DNA of 64,000 nt. It comes from Haloplanus sp. HW8-1 (GTDB lineage: Archaea > Halobacteriota > Halobacteria > Halobacteriales > Haloferacaceae). A program made the translations under genes and the position numbers. The notes below the pieces were generated by a model, which was given only the letters and a program-made list of their open reading frames with translations, was not told the origin of the DNA and did no database searches. Location: NCBI RefSeq assembly GCF_023703795.1, contig NZ_CP098518.1:1488001-1552000 (forward strand). The letters are read 5' to 3'. Of the stretch, positions 53,041-62,048 are shown piece by piece; positions within the stretch are counted from its first letter, which is position 1; each line of letters starts with the position of its first letter.

Positions 53041-54537
53041 ATGGCAAACGACGTTCCCGAGACGGATCCCTTTTCGTCGAAACTGCAGGTACCGGAGGCA
53101 CTGACGTTCGACGACGTGCTCCTCCGCCCGATGGAGAGTCACGTCGAACCCGACGAGGCCGACGTGTCGACGCGAGTGTCCACGAACGTCACCCTCAACA
53201 TCCCCATCCTATCGGCCGCGATGGACACGGTGACCGAGAGTGACCTCGCGATCGCGATGGCTCGCAAGGGGGGGTTGGGCGTGCTCCACCGCAACATGAC
53301 CGTCGAGGAGATGGACGTCGAGATCGAGCGGGTCAAACGCGCCGACGAACTGGTGATCCGCCGGGACGACGTGGTGACGGCCGACCCGGACCAGACGGTC
53401 CAGGAGGTCGACGAGATGATGGAAGGGGAGGGCGTCAGCGGCGCGCCGGTCGTCGACGACGACGACGTGGTGTTGGGGATCATCTCCGGCACCGACATCC
53501 GGCCGTACCTCGAAGTCGGCGAGTCCGACGAGGTACGCAAGGCGATGACCGACGAGGTCATCACCGCCACGGAGGACGTGACCGCTCGCGACGCACTCGA
53601 ACTCATGTACGATCACAAGATCGAGCGGGTGCCGATCGTCGACGGGGAGGACCGCCTCGTCGGCCTCGTCACGATGCAGGGGATCCTCCATCGGCGGGAA
53701 CACGAGAACGCCGCGCGCGACGACGACGGCGCCCTCCGGATCGGCGTCGCCGTCGGTCCCTTCGAGGACGACCGGGCAGTCGCCGCCGACGACGCCGGTG
53801 CGGACGTGCTCTTCATCGACTGTGCACACGCCCACAACCGGAACGTGATCGACAGCGCGCGTGCGATCGGCGAGACGGTCGACGCCGACGTGGTCGTCGG
53901 CAACATCGGCACCCGCGAGGCCGCGGAAGCGGTCGTCGACTTCGCCGACGGCGTGAAGGTCGGCATCGGTCCGGGGTCGATCTGTACGACGCGGGTCGTC
54001 ACCGGCGCGGGGATGCCACAGATCACCGCCGTCTCCGAGGTGGCGGACGTCGCCAGCCGACACGACGTGCCGGTCATCGCCGACGGCGGCATCCGCTACT
54101 CCGGCGACGCGATCAAGGCCGTCGCGGCGGGTGCCGACGCGGTCATGCTCGGGTCGTACTTCGCGGGCACGAAGGAAGCGCCGGGCCGGGTCATCACCAT
54201 GAACGGCAAGAAGTACAAGCAGTACCGCGGTATGGGATCGGTCGGCGCGATGCGATCGGGTGGCGGCGACCGATATCTGAAGGAGGAAGACGACGAAGAG
54301 GGGTTCGTCCCGGAGGGCGTCGAGGCGGCCACCCCCTACAAGGGGACGCTCGCGTCGGAGCTCCACCAACTGGTCGGCGGCATGAAGTCGGGGATGGGAT
54401 ACGTGGGCGCGGCCACGCTTCCCGAGTTCAAGCAGCGCTCCCGGTTCGTCCGCGTCTCCGCCGCGGGACAGACCGAGGGTCACCCACACGACGTGATGAT
54501 CACCGACGAGGCACCGAACTACAGCCCACAGGAGTGA
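53041..54537 (+). CDS. guaB: Inosine-5'-monophosphate dehydrogenase
   Basis: This 498-residue enzyme converts IMP to XMP, the first committed step to GMP. The TIM barrel is interrupted by two CBS domains (~100-215). The catalytic Cys315 is in [13 protein letters not shown], with the flap around [15 protein letters not shown] (~395). The ATG at 53041 gives [20 protein letters not shown], typical of haloarchaea. A ~177-bp divergent region separates it from the lyase gene. Confidence 0.97.
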   Translation: MANDVPETDPFSSKLQVPEALTFDDVLLRPMESHVEPDEADVSTRVSTNVTLNIPILSAAMDTVTESDLAIAMARKGGLGVLHRNMTVEEMDVEIERVKRADELVIRRDDVVTADPDQTVQEVDEMMEGEGVSGAPVVDDDDVVLGIISGTDIRPYLEVGESDEVRKAMTDEVITATEDVTARDALELMYDHKIERVPIVDGEDRLVGLVTMQGILHRREHENAARDDDGALRIGVAVGPFEDDRAVAADDAGADVLFIDCAHAHNRNVIDSARAIGETVDADVVVGNIGTREAAEAVVDFADGVKVGIGPGSICTTRVVTGAGMPQITAVSEVADVASRHDVPVIADGGIRYSGDAIKAVAAGADAVMLGSYFAGTKEAPGRVITMNGKKYKQYRGMGSVGAMRSGGGDRYLKEEDDEEGFVPEGVEAATPYKGTLASELHQLVGGMKSGMGYVGAATLPEFKQRSRFVRVSAAGQTEGHPHDVMITDEAPNYSPQE

Positions 54538-54660
54538 GGTCGGGACCCGGCATGTCGGGTCGCGTATTCGGGGAAACGTTCGTTCCACAAGGGGTATTTT
54601 GATATAGTCCGGCGATACATGGACAGTCGTGAGTGGTCGCACTCCCCCCCGGGAGGACAT

Positions 54661-55245
54661 ATGAGCGACGATACCCCCCTCGTCCTCGTCGTCGAGGACG
54701 AACGTGACCTAGCCGAACTCTACACGACGTGGCTCGCCAAGTCCTACCGCGTGCGAACGGTGAACGACGGTCGAGCGGCGCTCGACGAACTCGACGACGA
54801 AGTCAGCGTCGTACTACTGGATCGACGGATGCCGGACCTCTCCGGCGACGAAGTCCTCGACGCGCTCCACGAACGGGGACTCGACTGCCGTGTCGCGATG
54901 GTGACGGCCGTCGAACCCGACACGGACGTGATCGACATGGGCTTCGACGATTACCTCGTCAAGCCGGTGTCCAAAGAGAAACTGACCCGCACGGTGGCGA
55001 ACTTGCTCGTCCGCGACGAGTACGGCGAGGGTGTCCGCAGGCTCTTCTCGCTCGCCTCGAAGAAAGCCCTGCTCGAATCGGAGACGAAGACGAACGCGCT
55101 CGAGGAGTCCGAGAAGTACCAGGGACTGCTCGACGATATCGAGAGTCTCCGGGCGGAACTCGACGACAAGCTCGCCCAGCTCAGCGAGGACGGAGACCTG
55201 ACAAGAATATATCAGGATCTCGGCGAAGACGGCAGCAAAGACTAG
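54661..55245 (+). CDS. Response regulator with HalX domain
   Basis: This 194-residue protein has a receiver domain with acidic pair VVEDERD, phospho-acceptor Asp54 (VVLLDRRMPD) and Lys near 102 (YLVKPVSKE). A HalX domain follows (~118-185), a helical module found only in haloarchaea. The ATG at 54661 is chosen over one 14 codons upstream because of the TATATAG-like box ~60 bases before and the usual N-terminus. No sensor kinase is adjacent. Its placement near the CHAT genes may be functional. Confidence 0.92.
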   Translation: MSDDTPLVLVVEDERDLAELYTTWLAKSYRVRTVNDGRAALDELDDEVSVVLLDRRMPDLSGDEVLDALHERGLDCRVAMVTAVEPDTDVIDMGFDDYLVKPVSKEKLTRTVANLLVRDEYGEGVRRLFSLASKKALLESETKTNALEESEKYQGLLDDIESLRAELDDKLAQLSEDGDLTRIYQDLGEDGSKD

Positions 55246-55384
55246 TTAGTTAGACGACACTATTGCGGTGCGATTCGTTTTTCGATCCCCGTAGAGCCGT
55301 TGAGTCGGGGTGATCTTCGGCATCCGAAGTTTATGTCAGCCATCATCCGATTTAATTGATTATATTTACTATCAGATATTCTCG

Positions 55385-55397
55385 AAAAATTATATTT
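55385..55397 (+). promoter_or_regulatory. TATA promoter of the 47-residue peptide gene
   Basis: AAAAATTATATTT is centred ~32 bases upstream of the ATG at 55424, the spacing of a leaderless haloarchaeal promoter. The surrounding 55330-55400 is unusually AT-rich. Confidence 0.6.
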
Positions 55398-55423
55398 CTC
55401 TGCCGGCGGACAGGTCAGTTGCA

Positions 55424-55567
55424 ATGTCCGAAAGTGACAGCGGCACGGTGGCAGCGTACCTGAACGACAACCCGCGGATGATGGGCGTCCTGTTCACGAT
55501 GCTCCTGCTCCTCTCGCAGGCCGGCACCGTGGCAGCGAGCAACGGTGGCGGGATCTCGGGTCCCTAA
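55424..55567 (+). CDS. DUF7503-like 47-residue hydrophobic peptide
   Basis: This is a very short protein starting MSESDSGTVAAYLNDNPRMM with one hydrophobic helix (~19-37, GVLFTMLLLLSQAGTVAAS in part) and a Gly-rich end. I recall similar peptides, called DUF7503, in multiple copies in haloarchaeal genomes, often near CHAT or DUF7504 genes; this is unverified. Its own TATA promoter and clean stop support it. The stop overlaps the CHAT gene's stop by four bases, convergent. Function unknown. Confidence 0.72.
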   Translation: MSESDSGTVAAYLNDNPRMMGVLFTMLLLLSQAGTVAASNGGGISGP

Positions 55568-57684
55568 AGGTCGGAGACGTCGAGTTCGTCGCTCCAGACG
55601 AGCGAGCCATCGATTTTCACCGGCACCGCTTCCAGCGAGAGAAACTGCTCCAGTTCGGTACGGTCGACCTCGAACGTCTTCGAGGTGCCCGACCAGAGGT
55701 GATACTCGTCGACGTCGTTGAGCCACGGCATCACCAGACTTCCCATCCCGTACGACGTCGAGGGGTACGTCTCCCACTCCAGTTCGTAGCCGTCGCCACA
55801 CCGACGGAGCGAACAGACGTTGGGTGGACTCCCGTCGGTCCGGGCAAGCGAGAGACTACTGTCGCCGATGATGGTGTACTGATCGCCGATGATCGAGTCG
55901 CTGCGAGCGACGTCGAGGGCGCTTCCGACGGTGAATCCCCGGTTGAACAGACGGGCCAACATTCGGCCCATGCGGATGGCGCCGCTGTTGATCACGTCCG
56001 AGAGCGTGACGATGCCCGCGATGGCCCCCGCGTCGATGAGCGCCGACCCCTGTTCGTAGGACTGGCAGGCGTTGAGCAGAAAGGCATCGAGCCCCGCCGT
56101 CTCGAGCGTGGTGGCGTCGAGTCGACCGTCCGCACACTCGAACCCCGCCGCGTCGATGTGGCCGATGTAATGCAGGAGGTCCGACTCGGCCGAGAGGACC
56201 TCCCGTAGTTCCGACCGCCGGAGGTCGTGGTGGACACGCACGTCGAAGGGGAGTTTCTCACGGGAGCCGTACACCTCGTCGACCACGTCCCGTTCGTCGG
56301 CCATCCGGGGGTCGTTGCAGACGACCGTGATCCCGATGTCGCCGTCGGCGGGCGACCGGTCGAGGCGGTTGTAGAAGGCGTCGGTGGTGGCCTTGCTGGC
56401 GCCGATGGGCGCTCCCTCACCGACCCAGGACTGCTCTAGGGAGTCGGTCGTCTCCGGCTGAACGTACGACCGTGCGGTCCCGTCGGTCGACGCGCTCCGG
56501 GTGAACGTCGGGTCGCGGAAGAACTCGTCCGCGGCGGTCGTCTGGACCGCCGAACTCGGCTCGGGTTGGTCCTGTGGCGTCCGGACCACCGCCAGGTCGT
56601 TCGTCACGAACGGCAGCAGTTCGACGTTCTCGGGTGTGGGGGCGACGTGTGACGTGAGCCGCCACTCCGGGAGAGCGTCCTCGACGGCGCCGAAGGGAAT
56701 CGAGAGGTACTCCTCCAGTTGGGTCGCGAGCGACTGATCGTACAACCACCCGAAGTCGAGGTCGAGATCCGTCTCGACGGCCGTACGCTCGTGGAGGTCG
56801 ACGGAGTAGTACCCCTCCGTCCGCGTCACGCAGTCGAGGAAAAAGGTCTGCTTGAGGACGCGTTCGACCTCCGTTTCGAACCCGCGTACCGTGTTCAGGT
56901 CGTGTTCGAACCCCACGTCGGTCACGAGGCGGGGGCGGTCGCCCGGAACCACGTCGGCGGCCAGGTAGTACGCGAGCGGGGCTGCCACGTAGATCGACCG
57001 ATACTCCGGCGGGAGTTCGAGTCGGACGCCGGTGTCGGGGGAGACCACTCCCTCCGGAACCTCGAGACGGTCGCCGAGTTCGACCAACGGCGGATGTCCC
57101 CGGAGCGTCGGATACGACCGCTCCGGCGAGACGGTCTTGAGCGCCGAGGGGAACTCGGAGACGGCGGCCATCACGTCCACGGGATCGTCCGTAGTCGTGA
57201 GGGTGGCGGCCGGACCTTCGTGGTGGGAGCGGGCCCCGACGCGGACCGCCCGCTCCCCGTCGAACTCGACGCGCGTCCGGGTGAGATCCGAGGCGACCGT
57301 CACGGCCCCCTCGACACGGAGGTAGATCTTGATCGGGCCACAGAGCTCCAGGCTGTAGCTTCCCGGCGGGAACTCCTCGTGGGCGAAATGTTCGGTTTCC
57401 GCGAGCATCTCGCCGGCGTCGTCACGGACACAGACCGAGACGACCGTCGGGAGTTCGATCGCCTCGGCGTCGACGGCCACGGCCGCGTCGACGGGGAACC
57501 GATGGCCGTCCGGATCGACCGGGGTCGGCGACGCCGGCCGGTCGGTGAACAGTCGGAACTGGTTGCGTTCGATCAGGTCGGTGACGATCAGTCCCGACTC
57601 GTCGTCGAGCGTCGTGAACGAGACTTCGAGGGACTCACCGTCCGCCTCGAAGGTCGAGTCGTTCGAACGCTCGGATCGACTCAT
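55564..57684 (-). CDS. CHAT domain protein (caspase-like peptidase candidate)
   Basis: This 706-residue protein has an N-terminal half of no recognised family and a C-terminal CHAT domain of the caspase-related clan. The catalytic pair is visible: His509 in LLHYIGHIDAAGF and Cys540 in LLNACQSYEQG, with DVINSGAIRMGRMLARLF following. It is probably a cysteine protease or regulator. The ATG at 57684 (MSRSERSND) is preferred to a GTG 10 codons upstream. The next gene upstream, a DUF7504-like gene, is on the same strand 60 bases away. Confidence 0.84.
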   Translation of the reverse strand: MSRSERSNDSTFEADGESLEVSFTTLDDESGLIVTDLIERNQFRLFTDRPASPTPVDPDGHRFPVDAAVAVDAEAIELPTVVSVCVRDDAGEMLAETEHFAHEEFPPGSYSLELCGPIKIYLRVEGAVTVASDLTRTRVEFDGERAVRVGARSHHEGPAATLTTTDDPVDVMAAVSEFPSALKTVSPERSYPTLRGHPPLVELGDRLEVPEGVVSPDTGVRLELPPEYRSIYVAAPLAYYLAADVVPGDRPRLVTDVGFEHDLNTVRGFETEVERVLKQTFFLDCVTRTEGYYSVDLHERTAVETDLDLDFGWLYDQSLATQLEEYLSIPFGAVEDALPEWRLTSHVAPTPENVELLPFVTNDLAVVRTPQDQPEPSSAVQTTAADEFFRDPTFTRSASTDGTARSYVQPETTDSLEQSWVGEGAPIGASKATTDAFYNRLDRSPADGDIGITVVCNDPRMADERDVVDEVYGSREKLPFDVRVHHDLRRSELREVLSAESDLLHYIGHIDAAGFECADGRLDATTLETAGLDAFLLNACQSYEQGSALIDAGAIAGIVTLSDVINSGAIRMGRMLARLFNRGFTVGSALDVARSDSIIGDQYTIIGDSSLSLARTDGSPPNVCSLRRCGDGYELEWETYPSTSYGMGSLVMPWLNDVDEYHLWSGTSKTFEVDRTELEQFLSLEAVPVKIDGSLVWSDELDVSDL

Positions 57685-57744
57685 CTCGTATAGTTCCTTC
57701 GGCGTCGCGCACAAAAGCGTATTGTCATCCCGTTGTCTAGTGTG

Positions 57745-58458
57745 TCACGGTCGATCACCGACCGGGAGCCAGTCCGACGTGATGTCCCGATCCCGGAAGT
57801 GCCACCGTTGGTGCAGGTCGTCCCCGTCGACCTGGAGTTCGACGGTGGCGTCGAACAGCGGTTCGAACAGTCCGACGGCCTCCGAATCCACGGCCCGTGG
57901 GAGCCGGAAATGCACCAGCCCGGACACCGATCTGGCCTGCGCGATGACCACGTGCAGGAACCGAAACGCGACCTCGCGACCGTGTGTGGCGAGCACCGTC
58001 GGGAGACAGTCGAAGGCCATCCGGAACTCCGCCGGTTCGAGGCCGCCCGCGAACAGGTCGAACTCTTCGATCACGTCGGCGATCGTCGTCCCGAGGCCGC
58101 GAATCGAGTCGTCGACGACGTGGGTTCGCGGCGTCATCTCGTCGAACGAGTCGGCCACTGCGGCGCTGCGTGCCCGCTCGCCACGGGAGATCACGCGTGC
58201 GTACTCCGCGGAGAGCGGACCGGTCTCGCGAAGCCGACGGACCGCGCTCTCCGGGTTCGGCTCCGGCGTCACGACGAGTCGACGCCGCGGCGGATCGGCG
58301 TCCGGATCGCCGAGCATCGTCCTCGACGCCTTCGCGAACAGTTCTTCCGGCACTGACCCGACGACGAGAAGCGCGCTTCCCTGCTCTTTCAGCGTTGCTA
58401 GGGCGTGGGCGAAACTGATCCCCTCGTCGTCGGGGCCCATCCCACCACCCGCGACCAT
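57745..58458 (-). CDS. DUF7504-like protein (RecA/KaiC-like fold without P-loop)
   Basis: This 237-residue protein has alternating strands and helices, including ALATLKEQGSALLVVGSVPEE and VTPEPNPESAVRRL, that resemble a KaiC/RecA-type fold. No Walker A (GxxxxGKT) is present, so it likely does not hydrolyse ATP. DUF7504-type proteins are my recollection of halobacterial signalling partners; unverified. It is upstream of the CHAT gene on the same strand and could be its partner or regulator. It starts with ATG at 58458. Confidence 0.66.
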   Translation of the reverse strand: MVAGGGMGPDDEGISFAHALATLKEQGSALLVVGSVPEELFAKASRTMLGDPDADPPRRRLVVTPEPNPESAVRRLRETGPLSAEYARVISRGERARSAAVADSFDEMTPRTHVVDDSIRGLGTTIADVIEEFDLFAGGLEPAEFRMAFDCLPTVLATHGREVAFRFLHVVIAQARSVSGLVHFRLPRAVDSEAVGLFEPLFDATVELQVDGDDLHQRWHFRDRDITSDWLPVGDRP

Positions 58459-58517
58459 CGAGTTTAGCCAGGGAACGAGCGCAAATAATTCTTCTTATGT
58501 CTTGGCTGCGGACGGCT

Positions 58518-59657
58518 TCACCGGTCGTCGAGGAACCGCTCGATGCGGTTCATCGCCTCCTTCAGTTCCGACAGACCCGTCGCATAGGAGACACGGAGGT
58601 GTCCGTATCCTTCATCGCCGAAGACGCGGCCGGGCACCACCGCGACACTCTCGGCCTGGAGCAGATCCTCCGCGAACTCCTCGTCGTCGTAGGGCGCCTC
58701 GGGAAAGACGTAGAACGCCCCTGTCGCCTCGAAACAGTCCAGCCCCATGTCCCGGAAGCGAGAGACGACGAACCGCCGCCGCCGGTCGTACTGCGTGCGC
58801 ATCTCGGCGACGTCGTCGTCGCAAGACTCCAGTGCCTCCAGAGCGGCGTGTTGGGCCGTCGTCGGCGCCGAAAGCATCGTATACTGGTGGATGCGGTTCA
58901 TCGCGTCGATGGCCTCGGATGGTCCGAGCGCGTACCCGAGTCGAAGCCCCGTCATGGCGTAGGCCTTCGAGAACCCGTTGATCACGACGGTCCGCTCGCG
59001 CATCCCGGGCAGGGTCGCGATGGAGGTGTGCTCACCCTCGTAGGTCAGCGCAGCGTAGATCTCGTCCGAGAGGACCGTCAGGTCGTGTTCGCGCGCGAAG
59101 GCCGCGATCTCGCCGAGTTCGTCCCCGCTCGCCGTCGCTCCCGTCGGATTGTTCGGATAACAGATCAGCAGTACCTCGGCGTCCGCGGCGCCGGCACGGT
59201 CGAGATCGTCGTAGGTGAGGACGAAGTCGTTCTCCGGACGCGTCGACACCGGGAGAGGGTCCCCGCCGGAGAAGCGCACACCTGGGCCGTAGGAGATGTA
59301 CGCCGGTGACTGGATCGCGACGGCGTCGCCAGGGTCGACGAGGGCACGAAGCGCCAGATCGACCGCTTCGCTCGCCCCCGTCGTCACCAGAATCTCCTCG
59401 TCGGGGTCGTAGTCGAGACCGTACCGCGCGACGTGTTCGGCGATGGCCTCACGCAGTTCGTAGAGCCCCCGATTGGTGGTGTAGGAGGTGCGCCCACGTT
59501 CGAGAGAGTGGATGGCGGCCGCCCGCGCCTTCCACGGCGCGCTGAAATCCGGCTCTCCGACGCCGAGCGAGATGACGTCGTCCATCTCCTCGGCGAGTTC
59601 GAAGAAACGTCGGATCCCCGACGGCGGCGTCGATCTGGCGCGCTCCGATAGCTTCAT
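58518..59657 (-). CDS. PLP-dependent class I/II aminotransferase
   Basis: This 379-residue enzyme has the aminotransferase fold: TSYTTNRGLYELREAIAEHV (~58), TGASEAVDLA (~93), YPNNPTGA (~167), SDEIYAALTY (~197) and the PLP Lys231 in NGFSKAYAMTGLRLGY. It probably transfers amino groups among aspartate, glutamate or aromatic amino acids. The ATG overlaps the upstream Lrp stop by four bases, a common haloarchaeal arrangement that suggests regulation by amino-acid availability. Confidence 0.94.
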   Translation of the reverse strand: MKLSERARSTPPSGIRRFFELAEEMDDVISLGVGEPDFSAPWKARAAAIHSLERGRTSYTTNRGLYELREAIAEHVARYGLDYDPDEEILVTTGASEAVDLALRALVDPGDAVAIQSPAYISYGPGVRFSGGDPLPVSTRPENDFVLTYDDLDRAGAADAEVLLICYPNNPTGATASGDELGEIAAFAREHDLTVLSDEIYAALTYEGEHTSIATLPGMRERTVVINGFSKAYAMTGLRLGYALGPSEAIDAMNRIHQYTMLSAPTTAQHAALEALESCDDDVAEMRTQYDRRRRFVVSRFRDMGLDCFEATGAFYVFPEAPYDDEEFAEDLLQAESVAVVPGRVFGDEGYGHLRVSYATGLSELKEAMNRIERFLDDR

Positions 59658-60142
59658 GGCGAGATCGAGAGCCGGTCGTCCTCGTCGGTGTCGGTGAACT
59701 CCAGGCCCCGGTTCTTGTACGTGTCCATGACGAAATGCGTCACCGTCTGAGTCACCTCCGGGATCGGCGCGATCTGTTCGGCGACGAACATTGACACGTC
59801 GCGCATGGAGTCTCCCTCGACGGTCACGTCGAAGTCGTAATCGCCCGAGACGAGGCGAAGCGCCGTCACCTCGTCGAACTTCGCGATCCGACTCGCCACG
59901 TCCGCGTACTTCGTCTCCCGGTCGAGTTCCAAGTTGAGTTCCACCTCGGCCGCGACGTGGTCCGTTTCGACACGGCTCCAGTCGACGACCGCCTGATAGC
60001 CGAGTACCGCGCCCTCGCCTTCGAGTTCCGCGATCAGTTCCTCGACCGTAGCCTCGTCACAGCCCAGTTGCCGCGAAATCGTCTCCGTGCTTTCACGGGC
60101 GTCCTCGAGGAGGATATCGAGTAGCGCAAGCTTGTCGGCCAT
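59654..60142 (-). CDS. Lrp/AsnC family transcriptional regulator
   Basis: This 162-residue protein starts MADKLALLDILLEDARESTE. A winged helix covers residues ~5-55 (TISRQLGCDEATVEELIAEL), followed by the RAM effector domain (~65-150) with VSGDYDFDVTVEG and QTVTHFVMDTY. Such proteins sense amino acids. Its start is near the divergent membrane-protein gene. It is first in the operon with the aminotransferase, which is probably its main target. Confidence 0.93.
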   Translation of the reverse strand: MADKLALLDILLEDARESTETISRQLGCDEATVEELIAELEGEGAVLGYQAVVDWSRVETDHVAAEVELNLELDRETKYADVASRIAKFDEVTALRLVSGDYDFDVTVEGDSMRDVSMFVAEQIAPIPEVTQTVTHFVMDTYKNRGLEFTDTDEDDRLSISP

Positions 60143-60248
60143 ACGCCCCCCTCGGTGTCCCCCGTTGAAAGAGTTTGCTTACGTGTCAGTATCCGTCCCG
60201 ACCGGGCCTCGGCGAAAGACCGATAGGCGGCGGCGACACAGTAGCGCC

Positions 60249-62048
60249 ATGGCCCTCTCCGACGTGTTCCTCACGCCGCTGGGGCTGGTCGCCCTCCTGA
60301 CGGTAATCCCCGTCGTCCTCCTCTATCTCGTCCAGCCCGACCCCCGCCGCGTCGAACTGCCGACCGTCGAGTTCCTGTTCGACGACGATCAGCGCGACGC
60401 GACCAACCCGCTGCTCGAACGCCTCAAGCGCAACCTCCTCCTGTTGCTCCAGTTGCTCGTTCTCATCGGGCTCGCGGTGTCACTCGCCGGGCCGTACGTC
60501 TCCGTCTCCGAGAGCCAGACCGTCGAGGAGACGGTGGTCGTCCTCGACGGCAGCGCGAGCATGGGCGTCGAAACCGACGGCGGAACCCGCTTTGCCGCCG
60601 CCGTCGCCGCCGCCCGCGAGGAGACCACCGGAACCAACGCCGTCGTCTTCGCGGGCGCCGAGAGTCGGATCGTCCTCCGATCCGGCGGCGACACCGAAGT
60701 GCAGACCGCACTCGACGGCCTCGCGGTGACCGACGCGTCGGCCGATCTGGGCGCCGCCATCTCGCAGGCGGCCTCCATCGCGGGCGAGAACGCCCGGATC
60801 GTCGTGTTCAGCGACTTCGCCGACGAGGACGGCTGGACCGGCGCCGTCCGATCGGCCCGCGCCCGCGACCTGCAGGTCGACCTCCGGCAGTTCGCCGGCG
60901 GTGGCGACGCCAACGTCGGCATCATCGGTCGGTCGTTCACCGGCCACAACGTCACCCTCGCGGTCAAGAACTTCGGCGACGAGTCGGTCACTCGGACGGT
61001 GTCGCTCGGCGACGGCAGTCGGTCGGTCCGGCTCGGCCCGGGCGGCGTCGAACGGGTGAGCCTTCCCGTCCCGGCCGGCGGGGGACGGGCACGGCTGACC
61101 CCCGGCGACGGCTTCCCCACCGACGACGTGGCCTACGTATCGGCCCCCGCCGATCCGACCGTCGACGTCCTCCTCCTGACGAACGACCGGAACCGGTATC
61201 TCACGACCGCGCTGTCGGTCGTCGACGAGGTGTCGTTGACGGTCGATAACCCGCCGACGACCGTCGAGGACGGCTACGACGTGATCCTCTACAGCGACCT
61301 GGAGTCGGAACGGCTCCTCCGGGGGAACGTCGAGGCGGGACGGGACGTGATCGAGGCGGGCGGCGGTGTCGGCGTCCTGGCCCAGTCGGACCCGCCGGAC
61401 ATCTACGGTGACCTCCTCCTGGTCACCCCGAACGGGACCGCCAGGAACCCGTCGATCGGGCGGGTGGCGACGGCCGAACTCACCCGGGGCATCGACTTCC
61501 CGCCGCCGAGCACGTATCTCAGGGGGTCGGTCCGGGAGGGCACGGCGCTGGTCGAGACGGCCGACGGGACGCCGCTCGTGGCGACGGGGACGCGGGGGGC
61601 GGGGCGCGTGCTCTACTACGGTTACGTGGGGGCCGACGATCCCTTCCGGTTCAACTACCAGTACCCCGTCTTCTGGAAGCGGGCCGTGTTCTACCTGGCC
61701 GGTCGGGAGTCGCTCCAGACGCTCAACCGCGAGTCCGGGAAGCGACTCCAGTTCGGTAACGAGACGCGGGTCGAGACACCGGACGGCCCCGTCTCGGCAC
61801 GGAGGGTCTCACTTGATACGGTCGGATTCTACGCCGTCGGCGAGCGCCGGATCGGCGTCTCGCTGTACAGCGAATCCGAATCCGACGTCGACGCCGTCCC
61901 CCTCGCCGAGCGGTCGGACGAACCCGGCGTCACGACCCGCGAGGAGGAACGCCAGGTCCCGCGCCCGCTGACGTGGCTGGTCGGGCTGGCGGCGCTGCTC
62001 GTCGCCGTGGGTGAGGTCGCCTACCTCCGCCGGCGGGGTGATCTCTGA
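60249..62048 (+). CDS. BatA-like membrane protein with von Willebrand A domain
   Basis: This 599-residue protein begins MALSDVFLTPLGLVALLTVI, a hydrophobic BatA-type segment, with a second helix near 65-85. A VWA-like domain (~95-260) carries the MIDAS signature VVLDGSASMG. A beta-rich region and a glutaminase-like VNAxG segment (AGGGVGVLAQS) follow, and a C-terminal helix (~572-590) ends it. Such proteins usually work with MoxR ATPases at the membrane; none is in view. The start overlaps nothing; the stop overlaps the next gene (TGATG). Confidence 0.86.
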   Translation: MALSDVFLTPLGLVALLTVIPVVLLYLVQPDPRRVELPTVEFLFDDDQRDATNPLLERLKRNLLLLLQLLVLIGLAVSLAGPYVSVSESQTVEETVVVLDGSASMGVETDGGTRFAAAVAAAREETTGTNAVVFAGAESRIVLRSGGDTEVQTALDGLAVTDASADLGAAISQAASIAGENARIVVFSDFADEDGWTGAVRSARARDLQVDLRQFAGGGDANVGIIGRSFTGHNVTLAVKNFGDESVTRTVSLGDGSRSVRLGPGGVERVSLPVPAGGGRARLTPGDGFPTDDVAYVSAPADPTVDVLLLTNDRNRYLTTALSVVDEVSLTVDNPPTTVEDGYDVILYSDLESERLLRGNVEAGRDVIEAGGGVGVLAQSDPPDIYGDLLLVTPNGTARNPSIGRVATAELTRGIDFPPPSTYLRGSVREGTALVETADGTPLVATGTRGAGRVLYYGYVGADDPFRFNYQYPVFWKRAVFYLAGRESLQTLNRESGKRLQFGNETRVETPDGPVSARRVSLDTVGFYAVGERRIGVSLYSESESDVDAVPLAERSDEPGVTTREEERQVPRPLTWLVGLAALLVAVGEVAYLRRRGDL

